The notes: generated from the letters alone by a model not told the origin. A stretch of 64,000 nucleotides of DNA from Anarhynchus alexandrinus (GCA_008711295.1 VUYV01000041.1:3565317-3629316); one strand, 5' to 3'; numbered from the stretch's first letter, positions 38,693 to 51,399 are shown. Numbers and translations: made by a program.

Positions 38693-38881
38693 CTATGCAG
38701 AAGTATCTCCTTGGATCATGATGATCTCAGCTTTACTGGTCTTTTCTGAATGTGCAGCGCTACCGGTAACATCACTGGCAGTTCCACATGTGCAGGATAA
38801 GGATGGACTGGTCGGGCAGAGGACTAATGTGAGATGTAGCAGACCTGCTGCAGGTTTCCTTCTTTGATTCTGAGTGGACAT
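38693..38881 (-). CDS. Candidate terminal coding exon or small ORF, unidentified
   Basis: A - strand frame of 62 codons ends in ...SKAEIIMIQGDTSA and a TAG. The second half is rich in Ser, Thr, Ala, Asp and Glu and looks more protein-like than most frames here. An acceptor-like string, CTCTGCCCGACCAG, falls inside the frame (AG at + 38808-38809), so only the last 37 or so codons might be exonic. It is followed by a plausible 3' UTR and AATAAA. I do not recognise the peptide, see no domain, and cannot find convincing partner exons to the right. A chance frame is a serious alternative. Confidence 0.22.
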   Translation of the reverse strand: MSTQNQRRKPAAGLLHLTLVLCPTSPSLSCTCGTASDVTGSAAHSEKTSKAEIIMIQGDTSA

Positions 38882-39549
38882 TTAGCCACTGAATCTTCAC
38901 TGACTGGTGTCAGTGTGGATTATGTCACTGGCTGAAGCAGAGTGGGAAGTCTCTGTGTTTGTGCCTATGCTGTGCCCAAGCGGGCTGGACTACTGAGAAA
39001 CCTAACACTGGTTTGATTCCTCACCCATTTCTATGAAGCCATGTTGTTACCCACTAGTGTGGGTCTCCTAGGCTGTCTAAAACTCCTGGCATCTGCTTTT
39101 GCAATATGTGTGATGTCTGGACTCTCTTAGGAAGCACTTAGAAGCTGTCTTCCAAGAAGGGCAGATGGGATAAATGTCGATGGCCAGCTAAATGCAGCAT
39201 GGTCACCCTGCCCGTATAGTCTGTACATGTGTACAGTTGGACCCATGTTAAGGGGAATGTAGGTCTGAGTTTTCTTTCCTCAGTCTTCCCTATATCTACC
39301 TCATGTGTGTGACTGAATTTGAAAGTTAAACGAAAGCAAAATTTTGAGCTCAAAAGATTGTGTAGGTGTAATGCCTGTACTTCAATTCCCCGTCTCCAAA
39401 AATGGATGAAATAGGACATTGCTGCTGTTTCACTCTTAATGACAGTACCACTGCATATTAAAATGAAAGGCTGAAGTACTTGAGTACTACAGTGACTGGG
39501 ATCATAAAAGTATCCTACATGATTGTATTGTAGTTTTGCTTCTTGTTTC
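38882..39549. other. Non-coding stretch, no gene supported
   Basis: Unique-looking DNA. A 93-codon - strand frame (39138-39419) has no features to support it. Confidence 0.5.
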
Positions 39550-39755
39550 TATAGCAACATTCAGCCAAGAATCTCAAGGCTCTTTACAAGTATTCATGAA
39601 TTAAACCTATGAGGTAAGGGATGGTGATTATTCTTGTTTACAAATAAGGAAATGCAGAGGTTAAACTACTTGATCAAGGTCACACAACAAATCTGTATAC
39701 AAGCCAAGAATAAAAGCTGACTCTGTGGTCTGTGCTTCAGTCACCAGGCTGATAT
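39550..39755 (+). mobile_element. MIR-type (CORE-SINE) amniote SINE
   Basis: The order of blocks matches the MIR family in the sense direction: CTCAAGGCTCTTTACAAGTA, TTCATGAATTAAACCTATGA, GGTAAGG...GATTATT, ACAAATAAGGAAATGCAGAG, GGTTAAACTACTTGATCAAG, GTCACACAACAAAT, then GTGCTTCAGTCACCAGGCTG. MIR elements are tRNA-derived SINEs that used an L2-type LINE partner and were active before the bird-mammal split or early in reptile lineages. This copy is old but well preserved over about 200 bases. The terminal L2-like tail is not clear. Confidence 0.8.
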
Positions 39756-42700
39756 TCTCTGTTGGAAGGCCTGTGTAGGCCTGAGAGGAAAGTCTTGTAC
39801 AAAGTCTACAGATTTGTTCATTCAAAATGTACATTCCAGCTCAGATTGCCTCACTGAAGTGACCTTATATTTTTATCTCTGTGTCTATCTAAACTTTGCC
39901 CTTGTGAAAACATCATTATATCCAGTCAAAGCAGGAGTAGCGTGATTTATGATTTTGACAAGAGTTTTGCAAATCTCTGACAAAGCAAAACTGAAGCTTA
40001 TGCCAAAAAAGTATAACAATCTTTGCATGTATGATTGCTAATCCTTCAATGGCAATTAGATAAACAGATCCAGTATGTGTCTGGTTCATTTCAGTAGCTA
40101 CATAAACCAAAGAAAACAAACATATTTACATGAAGAACAGCTATCAATTTTCTCTGGAGTTACCACAGAGATATTGCGTTATATGATTAATAAATGGGGT
40201 TTGTTGATAGACACCAACAAAAAAAAAGCCCCCTCTCCTGGCTTTCTTTTTAAATCACAGGAAGGGAAAAACTCTAAACTCTTAAACCTTTTTGGATCCA
40301 GCCTCTGCTCCTCCCTCTGTACATAGTGCTTGCCAGTGCCAGAATATTGTAAACGGAGGTATTAGAGGACAACAACAGCCACACCTTTTTAGCTCCATCA
40401 TCCCACTGGATGCTGTTTGTAGAATGAAAGCATGGAAAATAGCAAGTGTTCTCTTAAGGATGTTCTATTCTAGTCTGGGCTAAATAGTATAAAAAGCTTT
40501 CTTGGTTCCTGATCTGTTAGGCATATAGATGTCTGACCTAAGGCATGCTTCTTTTCTTTTTCTTCCATGCCTTACAGTTATTATGTGGATGTTGGCCTGC
40601 TTGTTAGCTTTATCCTTGCAGTCATGCTCTTTTTTTTGTCTGGGTGGCTGCAACTGAGAATTTTACACTGCTTGGAGGAATGGTTTGCTGTTGTTTTCTC
40701 AAGATCACTGGCTACTATGGCTGTGTTACAGTTCTGCTGAAGAACAAGTCAGCTGGGTGGATGGCAGTAATTTAGTGAGGAAAAGTCTTGTGAGAGCTGA
40801 AGATCATGTTTAGCAACGTTTGCAAGTCTGACTAAAAAGTTCACAGAAGTTCTAAGCAGAAAGGAGGCTTATTGGACTGGTCTTATTGCTTAAAGGGGGC
40901 AAAGCAGGGATGGGATAAGGACAGGAATGGGGAGGATCAGCACTAAAAGATAAAGCAGTCCTAGAAGCATATACTCTTATATATCCCAGTTTGAATCAAT
41001 ATCCATTAATTTTCTCAGCTTCTCAGAAATCCCACATACATGAGCATTAAAATCAGTGAAACACTGAAAGGATAAAGTGTAAGTGTCACATAAGGTCTGG
41101 TAATCAATCTGTATTTTGATCACTGTGCTGACTGACAGCTGCACCTCAGCTGCCACTGTGCCCTCTGAGCTAGGCAGTTGGAGATGGGGATGACTGGAGA
41201 TCTTCCTCAATCTTAGTGTGCAGTGCTACTTGTCAAATTTTTCAGTTTATTTCTCAAACTTTTTACTAGCCTTTTTCTGAAATTTTTGTAGCAGTCAGAC
41301 TTGCTTGAGAATTTGTATGTAGCCAAACCACTCAGTACGACCGGTCCTCAGCTTGTATTACAAAGGATCACTTGAATGTACAGTGTCTCTGCTGGATAGG
41401 TATTGGGCCAGACTTGTCAGCTGATTTAGACTAGCTGTGTATCCAAGTATACTTATGTTTTATAGGTCAGAGAAAATCAAATGGGAGAAATGTAGCAGTA
41501 GAACCTAGATGAAACTTTGACTCTCTGCTTGCCAATCGCAGGCTCAGGCCATTAGTTCTTTTCAAAAACTATATCCACATTAATCTCACATAGATCTTTA
41601 CAGCTGTGGCAATAAACATTTAAGTGGGAATACTTCAAAGAAATGAAATTACTGGCTTTGTATTAAAAAGATCTAGTGATCTTTTACTGCATTGAGATTT
41701 TTGAGAGAAGATGGCTTCTTCTGTATATATCTAATTTTGCTCTGCTTTCACAGATTGAAGATAAAGCAACCCACTGTAATGAGATCTGTAGGGAAGCCCA
41801 CCTTTTAGGTCTTTTGCCTGATGTCCTGCTGCTTATGAAGGAAGAGCATTCTGGTTACCACTGCGTCAGCATGTTGCAGCTTGGAGGAAGATGGGCAGTT
41901 TAGGAAGTACTCAGTGGAGACACTTGGTTCTGCTGAACCCACTGGGTCCATGATCCTCAGGATGATTGGTTTCAATCCCTGGAAAATGCAAGTGCCCAGT
42001 GTTTCCCAGACTAACCTGAAATTTCTCCTAATGTTGGGCAAGGCTTATCGATGGGGTAAAATGCACCAAAGACACTCTGCTGCATTTGAAAACAGATGAA
42101 TAAATGCCACAGACAGGAGTCTAATAGTTAACTACGTGTCAGTGTAAAGTTATGATCTTTGTCTCGCCAGCCCACAGGGTTGATGAATCTAGTGGAGAGA
42201 AAGGTTTTGCAGAATGTACAGCTGGACTCCTGATGGCTGATCTTTGAGGCATTTTCCAAAATGTCAGTTGAGTGGCCACCCAAACTCATCTGTACTTTGC
42301 CTGAAGCTTCATTTTCTGAACTCTTGTAGTCACAGAAGATCATAGTCAGGTAAATGCACCCCTCTTATTTTTCTGCAGCCTTGATGATCAACCAAATTAT
42401 GGTATTAAACTTATCTTGCTACTTTTGAAATTCAGTCTATTGCTATATAACTTACTGATAGTTGAAAGTGCTTGTCTGAAATACATCCTTAAAGCTAAGT
42501 AGCTCTTAAACAACTATAGGAGCCAGGTTATTGATAAATTAGGTCCTTTCTTGCTTTTCAGATTTGCCTTATTCTGGAATGATTCCTGAGATAAACTGAA
42601 TTGTTGTAGCAGATTTAGTGCAAATCTTTTATATCTGTGGAGAGTAGTTGTGAAACTTTATTAATGATAATAAGGAATGCAAGCTTATCTCTAGTTTATG

Positions 42701-45090
42701 TTGAGTTTATTGTTTAGTTTATTGCTTTTCACGGCAACAATGTAGAGACTAAACCTGAAAAGTAAGAAGATGAACGTGAGAACAGTGGTGTTTGTGGAAT
42801 ATACCACAGCTGCCCATCATACATTATGTTATTTCTCCTGTTTTGGTAGAGCAGTGGACTTAAAGAACCTTGATAAAAACTGAATGCACCAGATTCTCAT
42901 CTTTCATGCCTGGTAACACCTCCACACGTGGTCTTATTTAAATGAACCTAATAGACATGTATGAAGCAAAATACCGCTCAGACAACATGTGACCTTTAGA
43001 GAGAAACTGAAGAAATTCTACACTCAGGCTGTCACTCACTCAGTTGTTGACACAACTGTTTGGGGATTGTGAACTGGATCAGGGAACCAGATAAGGTTAA
43101 AAATAATGCAAACAAAAAGGGGGCAGGAGAAGGTACCAGTTTACTTCTGTGGAAGGAGGGATGTTTTGCACGTCTGCCCTGAGCTGAGCTGTGCTTTGCA
43201 CTGAACTGGCTCTCTCCCCCTCCTGGACCACAGCTTCAATATTTTTCAGACCCTTCTGTGCGCTGATTTAGCTCATTAGATAGAGCAGCAGCAAACTATC
43301 TGACCCTGTTTTTTAGTCTGGCATTTTAGCACATTAAATTAGTTCAGAGGAGGGTCTGGTGAGTACCAGAGCTAGTAGGAGATAAATGGCAGAAGCATGA
43401 CCTCCTGCTCATAGTTTCAGGGAGCTATTAGTTTAGCTTAGTGCACCTTTGGAAACCCTGTGCAAATAATTGTGTCATTGCACGTGGGGTAGGAGAGAGC
43501 TCTGGTGCTGAGCAAAACAAGTGACTGGCAGAGAGGGTAAAGAATTCCATTGCCGAAATCCCCAGTATCATGAAACTGAGATGTCAGGATGAGACAGAAG
43601 GGCAGCCTGTGTCTTTCTGCATCAGAGTGTAAAAATCAGGAGATAAAGGTTTTGGAGAAGACTTAGTGCTTAGAACCTGAAGTGCTGTATTTGGAACTAG
43701 CTGTAGGACTTTGAAAGAAATGTAGAGCTGAGTATGAAATAACAAATGGAGACTGTAAAGCAAATGGAGATTTTTACCCTTTAAAAACAAAGCTAATCAG
43801 GGGAAAGATAAGATTTAGATTTGCTTATAGAGTGATTCTCCAATTTATCATTGCCTAGAAAATAATTCATTTCTGATTTCAATAGCAAATTCCAGATAAC
43901 ATCACAGACTGGTGGCTAGACAGCCCTTGGTGAATTTCGACTATGCACATTTTGCATGTTGATCTTGTCCTTCTAGCTCTGATGATCTGTCTTCGCCCCC
44001 TAGGGACCATCACCAATGGACCAGCTGCGTGATTTAAATTCATAGTACTTCAGCAAACTTAATTTCTTTCCTATTACAGTGATGGCTGTTTAATTAGAGG
44101 AAGCAAACTACCCACAGTACACTGAACTGAATTAGGAGTGTGCAGATGTGTGTGGCCCACTTTTTCAGTCCTGGAGCCATAGCAGATTGTCAGTAAGATG
44201 AAAGCAATAAACTCTGAGGTTAACAAACACCAGTTTAAACAAATAACTAAAATGCCATGGCTAGCTTATGTCTGCTCAGTGCTGCTCAAAGTGAACATGT
44301 AGCTTTAATCTGGTTCTCAAGGTCAGAGGCTAAATAAGATCGCTACCACCTCTGACATTACCACAGCCTATTTATGATCAGTATTTGTATCGGTGATTTC
44401 ATGAAGAAGCTAAAGACTGGGCATGTCTACAGGAGACATTAAACTTATTTTGTGGATAGGGGATGTCATTCTTCATTTAGCTGTGTTTACCATAATATTA
44501 ATTTCTGATTATTTGCAATGCACATTAAAGACAAACGCTGAAATGTAACCAGCCATGGTTTGCATAAAAGTACATTGATACACAGAAATTCACCATGGGG
44601 ACATGATTTGACGAGACAGGGATGTTGATGGAAACACAGCTTTGTGGGAGTGCCCATCCTTCCTGGTGGTGCTAAAAACCTTGCCACAGTGAAGGTATTA
44701 CTCCTAATGCAGATCAGCTCTTTGATCTGCAGCTCTGTGTAACCCCACGAAGAGTTTCACTGGCACAACAGAAGAGGGGCATAAGGGAACAGCTGTGTTT
44801 GCTCAGTTGTGGCGCTGAAGCTCTTTTGTCATTAGCCTACAGCCAGAGAACTAGAAAGTAGCTTCTTTATCCACCTTCAGCTCGGATCTAAACGGGAAAC
44901 GGGGAACCACTTGTTCCTGTTCTTGTGCTGCCATTCACTCTTTTTTTCAGTTGTGCTGTTGGAGTCTATGTGACACTGACTGTAAATTGATCCGTGAAAT
45001 GATTCAGACTGAAAAGCTATTCCTATTCCTTATTTGAAGTTCTGACAGTTCAATTGATGTTGTATTAAACAACAGTCCTACATAGGTAAT
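39756..45090. other. Non-coding stretch, no gene supported
   Basis: About 5.3 kb. A strong acceptor-like site at 41753 followed by a 49-codon frame is the only exon-like item. A short string at 41402-41440 (TTGGGCCAGACTTGTCAGCT then GATTTAGACTAGC) resembles an old palindromic amniote repeat. The part around 43250-43480 is low in repeats and contains several TAAT-type motifs and a TGCAAATAA octamer-like string. Confidence 0.5.
41400..41440. repeat. Possible ancient amniote repeat fragment
   Basis: This resembles the GGGCCAGATTCTCAGCTGGTGTAAA-type terminus of old non-autonomous repeats in reptiles and birds. Only about 40 bases match, so it may be chance. Confidence 0.3.
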
Positions 45091-45203
45091 CTGGTCTTGG
45101 GCAATCTGGTCTAGTGGGAGGTGTCCCTGCCTATGGCAGGGGGGTTGGAACTCGATGATCTTCAAGGTCCTTTCCAACCTAAACCATTCTATGATTCTAT
45201 GAT
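45091..45203 (+). mobile_element. CR1 LINE 3' end, severely 5'-truncated
   Basis: Same subfamily and same orientation as the copy at 10047-10140, and identical to it over 45110-45203. This copy also keeps about 19 further bases of CR1 3' UTR upstream (CTTGGGCAATCTGGTCTAGT). It ends in ATTCTATGATTCTATGAT. No coding part is present. Confidence 0.93.
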
Positions 45204-48200
45204 AGGTAGTTGCACAGCACAAATAAGAAGAAAAACAGTTGGCCAAGTATAAAGGATGTCAGAAAACTCTTCTGTTGCTTTGGTTGTGGGTGAAAATGTG
45301 AATGGAACTATCCTTTAAATGAAAGGTGCGGTTTAAAACCAACTTAGTTTATTAAAACAATACAGTTTTGTGGGAAGGCCAGTCTTGCATTTTACATCTT
45401 CCTCTGTGAAGCAGGTTTGAATCACTCACTGATATTCATAGAGGGGCTTGCACCGGTTTGCTTATGTGGGTTTGAAACTGGCGCTCTAGTCATACTGATT
45501 GTTCATTCTTTTCTCCGTGCTTAGTTAAAAGTGTTGATCATCTTGCTCCTAATTACCCTTTTATAGCCCTGAAGAGAATGCTGCTTTATGATTACTTTGC
45601 TGTTGATCGGGTTCTCTTTTCTTTTGAATTGATAGGACTCTGGTAGGGTGCACGATGTTCGTTAATTAGATACAGGAAGAAGAAGCAGCTGTGTTGGTGT
45701 GATTTTAATGGTTACCTAAGATATGCATACAAGGCAAGCTCAGGGTGACACATCCTTGGAAAGATTCCTAGTGAAAACTGTCCTGGAGTGAGGATATCCA
45801 GTGAACAAAATTACCGAGGGCACGGCTTGTCTGTTACTGCAAAGTGAGAAGAGGCAGCTTGGAAAAACAAATTGAACTTTGCTGTAGGAAGGAAATTATG
45901 CCAGTGCGTTCTGTGAAAGACTGAGCACATGATGAGGCCGAGGACACCCTCAGAGATGCCCTCCTCAGTGACACTTGAATGGGTCACTGAGGACAGAAGA
46001 ATTAAAAAAGTCATGATTAATACTCAGTGTCTGTGACATGTCTTCCAGCAAGAGAACATTCAAATCCTTTGCAGTGCTCTCATTGTTAATTATAGGTCCT
46101 TTCAATCATTAACATTGCGTAGATCACAGAGTCCACATCTCCGTGCAATTTCAAGATATCTTCTTTACCTCAGTTTGGGTTTGTTTTTTTTTTTTTTTCC
46201 ATCTAGTCTAATTTTAAAACTGCCAGTTAACATGACAGCTGGTACCAACAGCATGCCAATTACTGGACTTTCTGTAGTGTGAGAGGAAAAAAACACACCC
46301 TTTTTTGAGAGGATTTGAAACTTCTGTGTGCTGAGTGTGGATGGGTGCAGCATCCCCATTTTCTGCCTAATAACTACTCCAATCTTGTACTTTTGTATAC
46401 TGATTTAAATACAAATTTGTAGAGCAACTGAAAAAATAGCCTTGATGAATTCTTTCTTACAAAGCAGGTAAAAATGCAGCCTCAAATAGAAAGTTATGAT
46501 ATTTTTCTTAAAACTCAGTGTTGTTTATTAGGAACTGAAGAGGCTTTTTTCTCCTAAATGATAATATTCTGATTAACTTTAGCAAGGAACAAGAGCAGAT
46601 ATTAAGTAATACCGACATTATGTTCCCATAGCTTGGGCACATGGGCTGCATTTTTGCAAAGGATAGCACCACTGCACCAAAACCCCCAGCATTGTAGACA
46701 TTATGCTGCAAAGCAATCCAGTCTCCTTGACAACAAACCTGGAGGGTTCTCCCATAAACTTCTTTTCCCAAAGAACAAGACAAGCGATTTCAAGTTTATG
46801 AGCATATGTTTCAATCAAGTTTATGAACATCATCAAGTTTATGAACAAAAGCATAATACATAGCATTTCCTAATAATATATTTATTCTTTACAAGTACTT
46901 CTTTTGGGATAGATGTGAAGAAATAATACAGACATGGTATTTTTTTCCTACTATGTCAGATATTATGTTTAAGTGAGAAGTTAGGCAGCTTTTTTCATTT
47001 TTTCTGGATGCTAAGGTAGGCTGTGATGATCTTGTGTATGGGATGTTGGCTTATAGGCTGGTATTGTTATGTTAGGGAGGTGGAAAGATGAGATAGCATG
47101 GCTGTAATTTTATCTAACTGTAAAAATTCTAAGTTTTTGAAAAGTCAATGTTAATTTGAAATGTTCTGTCTTCTGAAGAGATGTGACTTTTTAAAAAAAG
47201 TATATTGTAAAATAGTAACATATTGCATTTGCTTTTGTTGCTTGTTTGCTTTGGTGGAGGGGTGGGAGGTTCACAGGAAAGAAAATTAACTACAGAAGTA
47301 CTTGGGATTTATGTTTTGTTAACATTCGCAAAGGTTTTATTTTGCATTGACCAAGTACAAGTTCATGTTGACAATACATCATTATTTTTCCAGCTGCTCC
47401 CCTACGTGTTAACAAACTAAGATATTTCTTTGACCATCATATTGCTTGGATTATTATGTGCCTTAGCCCAAATGTAATATCTAATGGATTTGGAAAATTA
47501 CAGCTCTTGGAGATACTTAAATATGGAACGTCTTATTTAGCTGTTGGACTGTCCATTTGCCTATTGGAAAGTCAACAACAGCCACCACAGGACTGTATTA
47601 AAATAATCAAAATCTCCTCTTTAGACATAATGAGTCACATAAACAAACAGATTATGTATCTTGCAAAATATGTCATTAGTGTTTATTCTTAACATGGTTC
47701 TTAGATATTGAAAACACTGAACATATTGTCTGTTGTGCATAAACATTTGTGCAATTAGGACTGCAAACGAGCACAAGCAATGTTCTTAACAAGGACTATT
47801 CAATTATTTCCACAGCACTCCATGAAAGCCTACCTGAATTAGCCTAGCATACTAAAACAGTATATTCTTTACCAATACAAGAAATCCTCTGTGTATTTGA
47901 AAGACCAGGTTGTATGAATTTGGCAGCCTGAACTGTAACCCAAGTGTCATCATGCCAGTGAGCCAGCACTGTTCTGGAGTCTTGATGAAGGCATCTTTAC
48001 TTGTTTTTTGGTTTTTTTTTTTTGTCTTACGAAGATCTGGACTGAAGTTACTATCTTTAAGTAAAGGACACATGTGAATGACAGTGGCTTCACCATTAGT
48101 CTCACTCTCTTTTAGTCTCTGGGCCTGTCTCTGGCTGTGTGTTTGGTTCTTGTAAGGAGTCAGAAACAACAGACCAGGCACAAGCTTCTGCAGCTCTGCC

Positions 48201-48389
48201 AAAAGGTGGTAATCACAGATGTGCCCATTTGTATCAACAAACACAAGGCAATTGACTAATTTTAGCAGGCGGTGAATCATGTTGTTTTACCAAAGGCTAA
48301 GAGCGTATTGGTTTTGTGGCTTAGCTGATAAACTCTTAAGTTGACTGATGTGTTTGGGCCTTAATTAATCTCTTTTCAGTTATACTGGC
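45204..48389. other. Non-coding stretch, no gene supported
   Basis: About 3.2 kb. A T15 run lies at 46184-46198. An imperfect array of CAAGTTTATGAAC units lies at 46791-46846. A - strand frame of 142 codons at 47852-48280 has no recognisable domain, passes through a long A-run and is not accepted as a gene. Confidence 0.5.
46791..46846 (+). repeat. Imperfect tandem array of CAAGTTTATG units
   Basis: CAAGTTTATG(A/G) occurs at 46791, 46816 and 46834; the last two are in 18-bp register (ATCAAGTTTATGAAC). A small local expansion. Confidence 0.8.
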
Positions 48390-48860
48390 TTGCTTATCAC
48401 AAGATCACAAATCGAAAGAAAATCTCCCCAACCCACTCACTGCAAGGCACCAAATAACTCCCATCTCACCCCAGCCTCACCAAACTTGTCATCAGAAACA
48501 ATGTTCCTATGAACCCCATGCATCCCTAGTGGAACCAAACTGCGTCAGAACAAATGCAAAACTAATACACACATTTCTACAACAACCACAGTAAATGCTC
48601 CCTTCTTTGAACAGAAGCATCACTTGTCTTTCATCTCTCCCCACTCTGTTCTGTCATCACTCCTCTGGCTATGTTCCCCATCTAATCTGCTTGTTTCCAT
48701 TACTTCTCCCTCTGCTACTATCAAATAGGTTAATGTAACTGAGAAAAATTCAGAGAGACCGTCTCCAAAATGCAGTTAGCTTAAGTTTGCTACTTCTGTT
48801 GTGGACCTGTAGAAAGATTTGTGTCCCTGAAAACTTGTCTGCTTTCCTTGAGAGCAGATC
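48390..48860 (+). mobile_element. Decayed Penelope-like retroelement (PLE) fragment
   Basis: Several blocks in order match remembered turtle/crocodilian Penelope-like elements. The first is CACCAAACTTGTCATCAGAA then ACAATG. The second is GTCAGAACAAATGCAAAACT, then ACACACATTTCTAC, which corresponds to the Cys-rich linker coding N-K-C-K-T-C-R-H-I-S-T just before the GIY-YIG nuclease; here the second Cys and the Arg are mutated (N-K-C-K-T-N-T-H-I-S-T). Near 48810-48842, GACCTGTAGAAAGATTTGTG then CCCTGAAAACTTGTCTGCTT matches the PLE 3' end (GAAAGCTTGTCT type). The GIY-YIG part between is mostly missing, so an internal deletion is likely. PLEs encode a reverse transcriptase fused to a GIY-YIG endonuclease; only non-coding debris remains here. 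Confidence 0.6.
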
Positions 48861-50354
48861 TTGTCTTTCCCCACCAAATGTCCTTCCTAGCAGAGATGGT
48901 ATCTTCCTTAATTTGCTTGCTTTGGATTAAGGAAAATAAGGAAAATAGTTACAGAATTATTTTCAGCCTGTATCAGTTGAATGATCCAGTTTACAGGTCA
49001 GCCCCGCAACAGTTGTATCCCCCACAACAACTGATGGGACGTGAGCTGTGGTGCAGGAACAGCATTTGGTAGCTGGGAGAAAGGACGGGAACTTCTTAAG
49101 GCAGCTGCTCCGCCTCATTTAGCTATATCTCTCAGTATTAACTGGGGACCTTTGTTGCGCACCTAACGCCTTTAAATACAAGTGCTCTGATTTAATAGTC
49201 AGGGTATGTATGTAAATGTCAATGCCCCCATTTGTTTGCCTAGAGACACATGAATATTAAGAAAGTTCAAATGCTTTGGTAAGTAGTATCATGACACTGC
49301 AGAGTTTTGAATGCTTCCAAAAAACAATTATTATGTTCTGAGTGGTAGTGTGAACATCAAACTGATGACTATTTTTTGTGAATAGCAAAACTGCCCAAAA
49401 GTGCAATTTTGTGAGGAGCGAAACTAATAATTTTTTGGTCATATACTCAAAGATTTTTCCATTAAAAAAAGAACCAAACAAACATGGAAAGGCAGCATAT
49501 TTCACTTTGTAACTTTATAAGCTTAAAATTCAGGGTTTGAAATGGCATTTTCACTTGGAAATTGTCCTCTTTTTTATGATTTTAATAGAAAGTCTGTCAA
49601 CCTAGAGGTAAAATGAAATACTGTTTTTTAGCATAAGTAAAATGTTCTGGGTGAACTTGAAAGAAGTTCTTTGTTTATTTAGTATTGCCTACAACTTAGC
49701 CAATTCTGTAAACACGAGGTACACAAACAAAACTGCTCATAGGTGCCTGCGATGTAAAATTCATTATAATGAAATATTGTGTATTGAAGTTTTCTTGGCC
49801 TTTAAATAGATGTATTGTATACATATGCAGAGCCATGTTTTGCATTTATAGCAATTTTGACCAGCAAAACTGTTGCAGAAGCAGACAAAAGTTGGTTGTC
49901 TTTTCTTTAGATAGCAAATGACAATTTTACTTTTGATCTAAACAATGGATTTTTTTGTGATAGGGATGTTATATGTTCCTTCTGTTCCTTAGACTAGACC
50001 TTTGGGAAATTTATACTCTGTAGGACTTTTTAACAAAACTGAGGGCCGCTATTAATTGATTCAAGCAGTGTCAGTTATTCTACTATATTTATTGCATTTC
50101 TTTAATATTCCCCTACTTTCATCTCTATGGCCCACATCTAAGATGAGTAGCTGGTTGGGTGTTTCTGGTTGCACTGCTCTCACCCCCTTCATGGAGCTTT
50201 GTGGGTTTTTTTGTAATGATATGAACATCAGTTCATGCTGAAACAGTATCTTTTCTAACTGGTTTCACACCATTGTGTCTGTTGAGATGAGTCCTTTTGA
50301 TAGTGGTTTTCAGTACAATCAGTATGGACAAGAATGGAAGGGACACTCTGGAGA
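48861..50354. other. Non-coding stretch, no gene seen
   Basis: Unique-looking DNA, short frames only. No recognisable repeat. Confidence 0.5.
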
Positions 50355-50450
50355 GTGTTATCATCCCCATCATGTACTTGGGAGAGTTGAAACCTAGGCA
50401 GACTGTGACTTCTTGAAGTCACCCAGAACTGAACCTTCTTCCCTCTAGCA
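50355..50450 (+). mobile_element. Probable MIR-type SINE core fragment
   Basis: GTTATCATCCCCATCATGTA, then GAGTTGAAACCTAGGCAGA, then GACTTCTTGAAGTCACCCAG follow the MIR order (TTATCCCCATTTTACAGATG, GAAACTGAGGC, GACTTGCCCAAGGTCACACAG). It is much more diverged than the copy at 39550. A chance match is possible but the three-block order supports the call. Confidence 0.5.
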
Positions 50451-51399
50451 TTGGCCTACACCTTTATACCAAGGCTCAGAAAAGCTTTCAGTGGGTGAAG
50501 AATCAGCTATAGAAATGTGTTTATACAGAACAGAATGAGCTCTGAAGAAAAGTGGAAGAATGTTTTGTTCATAGCATTTAAAACTCTGGTTTATAAACAT
50601 TTGTATTTGATTAACTTCGCCCTCAATTATAGCTCTGACTAAGCTTGCAATCCATAATTCTGAGACCACAAAGAAGAATTTCAGCAAAAATACAGAACGT
50701 CAGAGTTGACATTCTGGAAATGTGTAAAGGAAAGGATAAACAAATAAAACCAGCCCCCATGTTTTCCGAAGGAATGTTCTGTGCGCTGGAAATACTGTTA
50801 TCAAGTACAGTCATGGGAATCACATGCAATGGCAAGGAAGGGTAAGCAGTATGAACTACTGAATATAGTTTTTGTTTTTTAAAAATGTTGTATAATCCTT
50901 GTGCATGAAAAAAAGAATGACGAGGATGTCTCTTGGAGGAAAAGTAAATGTCACATTTGCAGGAAAAAGTTAATGAAGATCATCAGTCAAACATCCATAC
51001 GTGATGCAATCTAACCCGAGGGCTGCTAGACCTCTGTTAAGCCGAACACAGTAGTCTCCGAAGGCTCTCTGCATTCAGTTAATTCCACAATCAATACCTT
51101 CTTCCAAAATGTGATTACATATGGCTAAGTTAAGACACTGCTCTAAATTGCCCCCAGAAGAGTTCTTCTTTTTCATCAGCCAGATACCAGAATATTACTG
51201 CCAGATAGTATAAAGAATATATCTGCCTCTCTGCTTTTGCCTCTATAAAGCAGGAATGATTATTCTGGTGAAGCTTTTGGAGAACTAAGGACACGCTACC
51301 GAATGACATATAGGTGTTGCTTTTATTAAAATTGCCCATATGCCAGCTTAGCTATATATGGTGTTAAGAGTCTATAGTAGACTACAAAAAAATTACAGG
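50451..51399. other. Non-coding stretch, no gene seen
   Basis: Short frames on both strands, no domain and no recognisable repeat. Confidence 0.5.

Noticed and set aside
40977..41210. - strand frame with a stretch SEKLRKLMDIDSNWDI
   Set aside because: No recognised family and only a weak acceptor (CAACTGCCTAG); not enough to call an exon.
47852..48280. 142-codon - strand frame with a protein-like stretch (LVNCLVFVDTNGH)
   Set aside because: It runs through a long A-tract coding a Lys-rich junction, has no recognised domain, and no convincing exon boundaries apart from one GTAAGA string.
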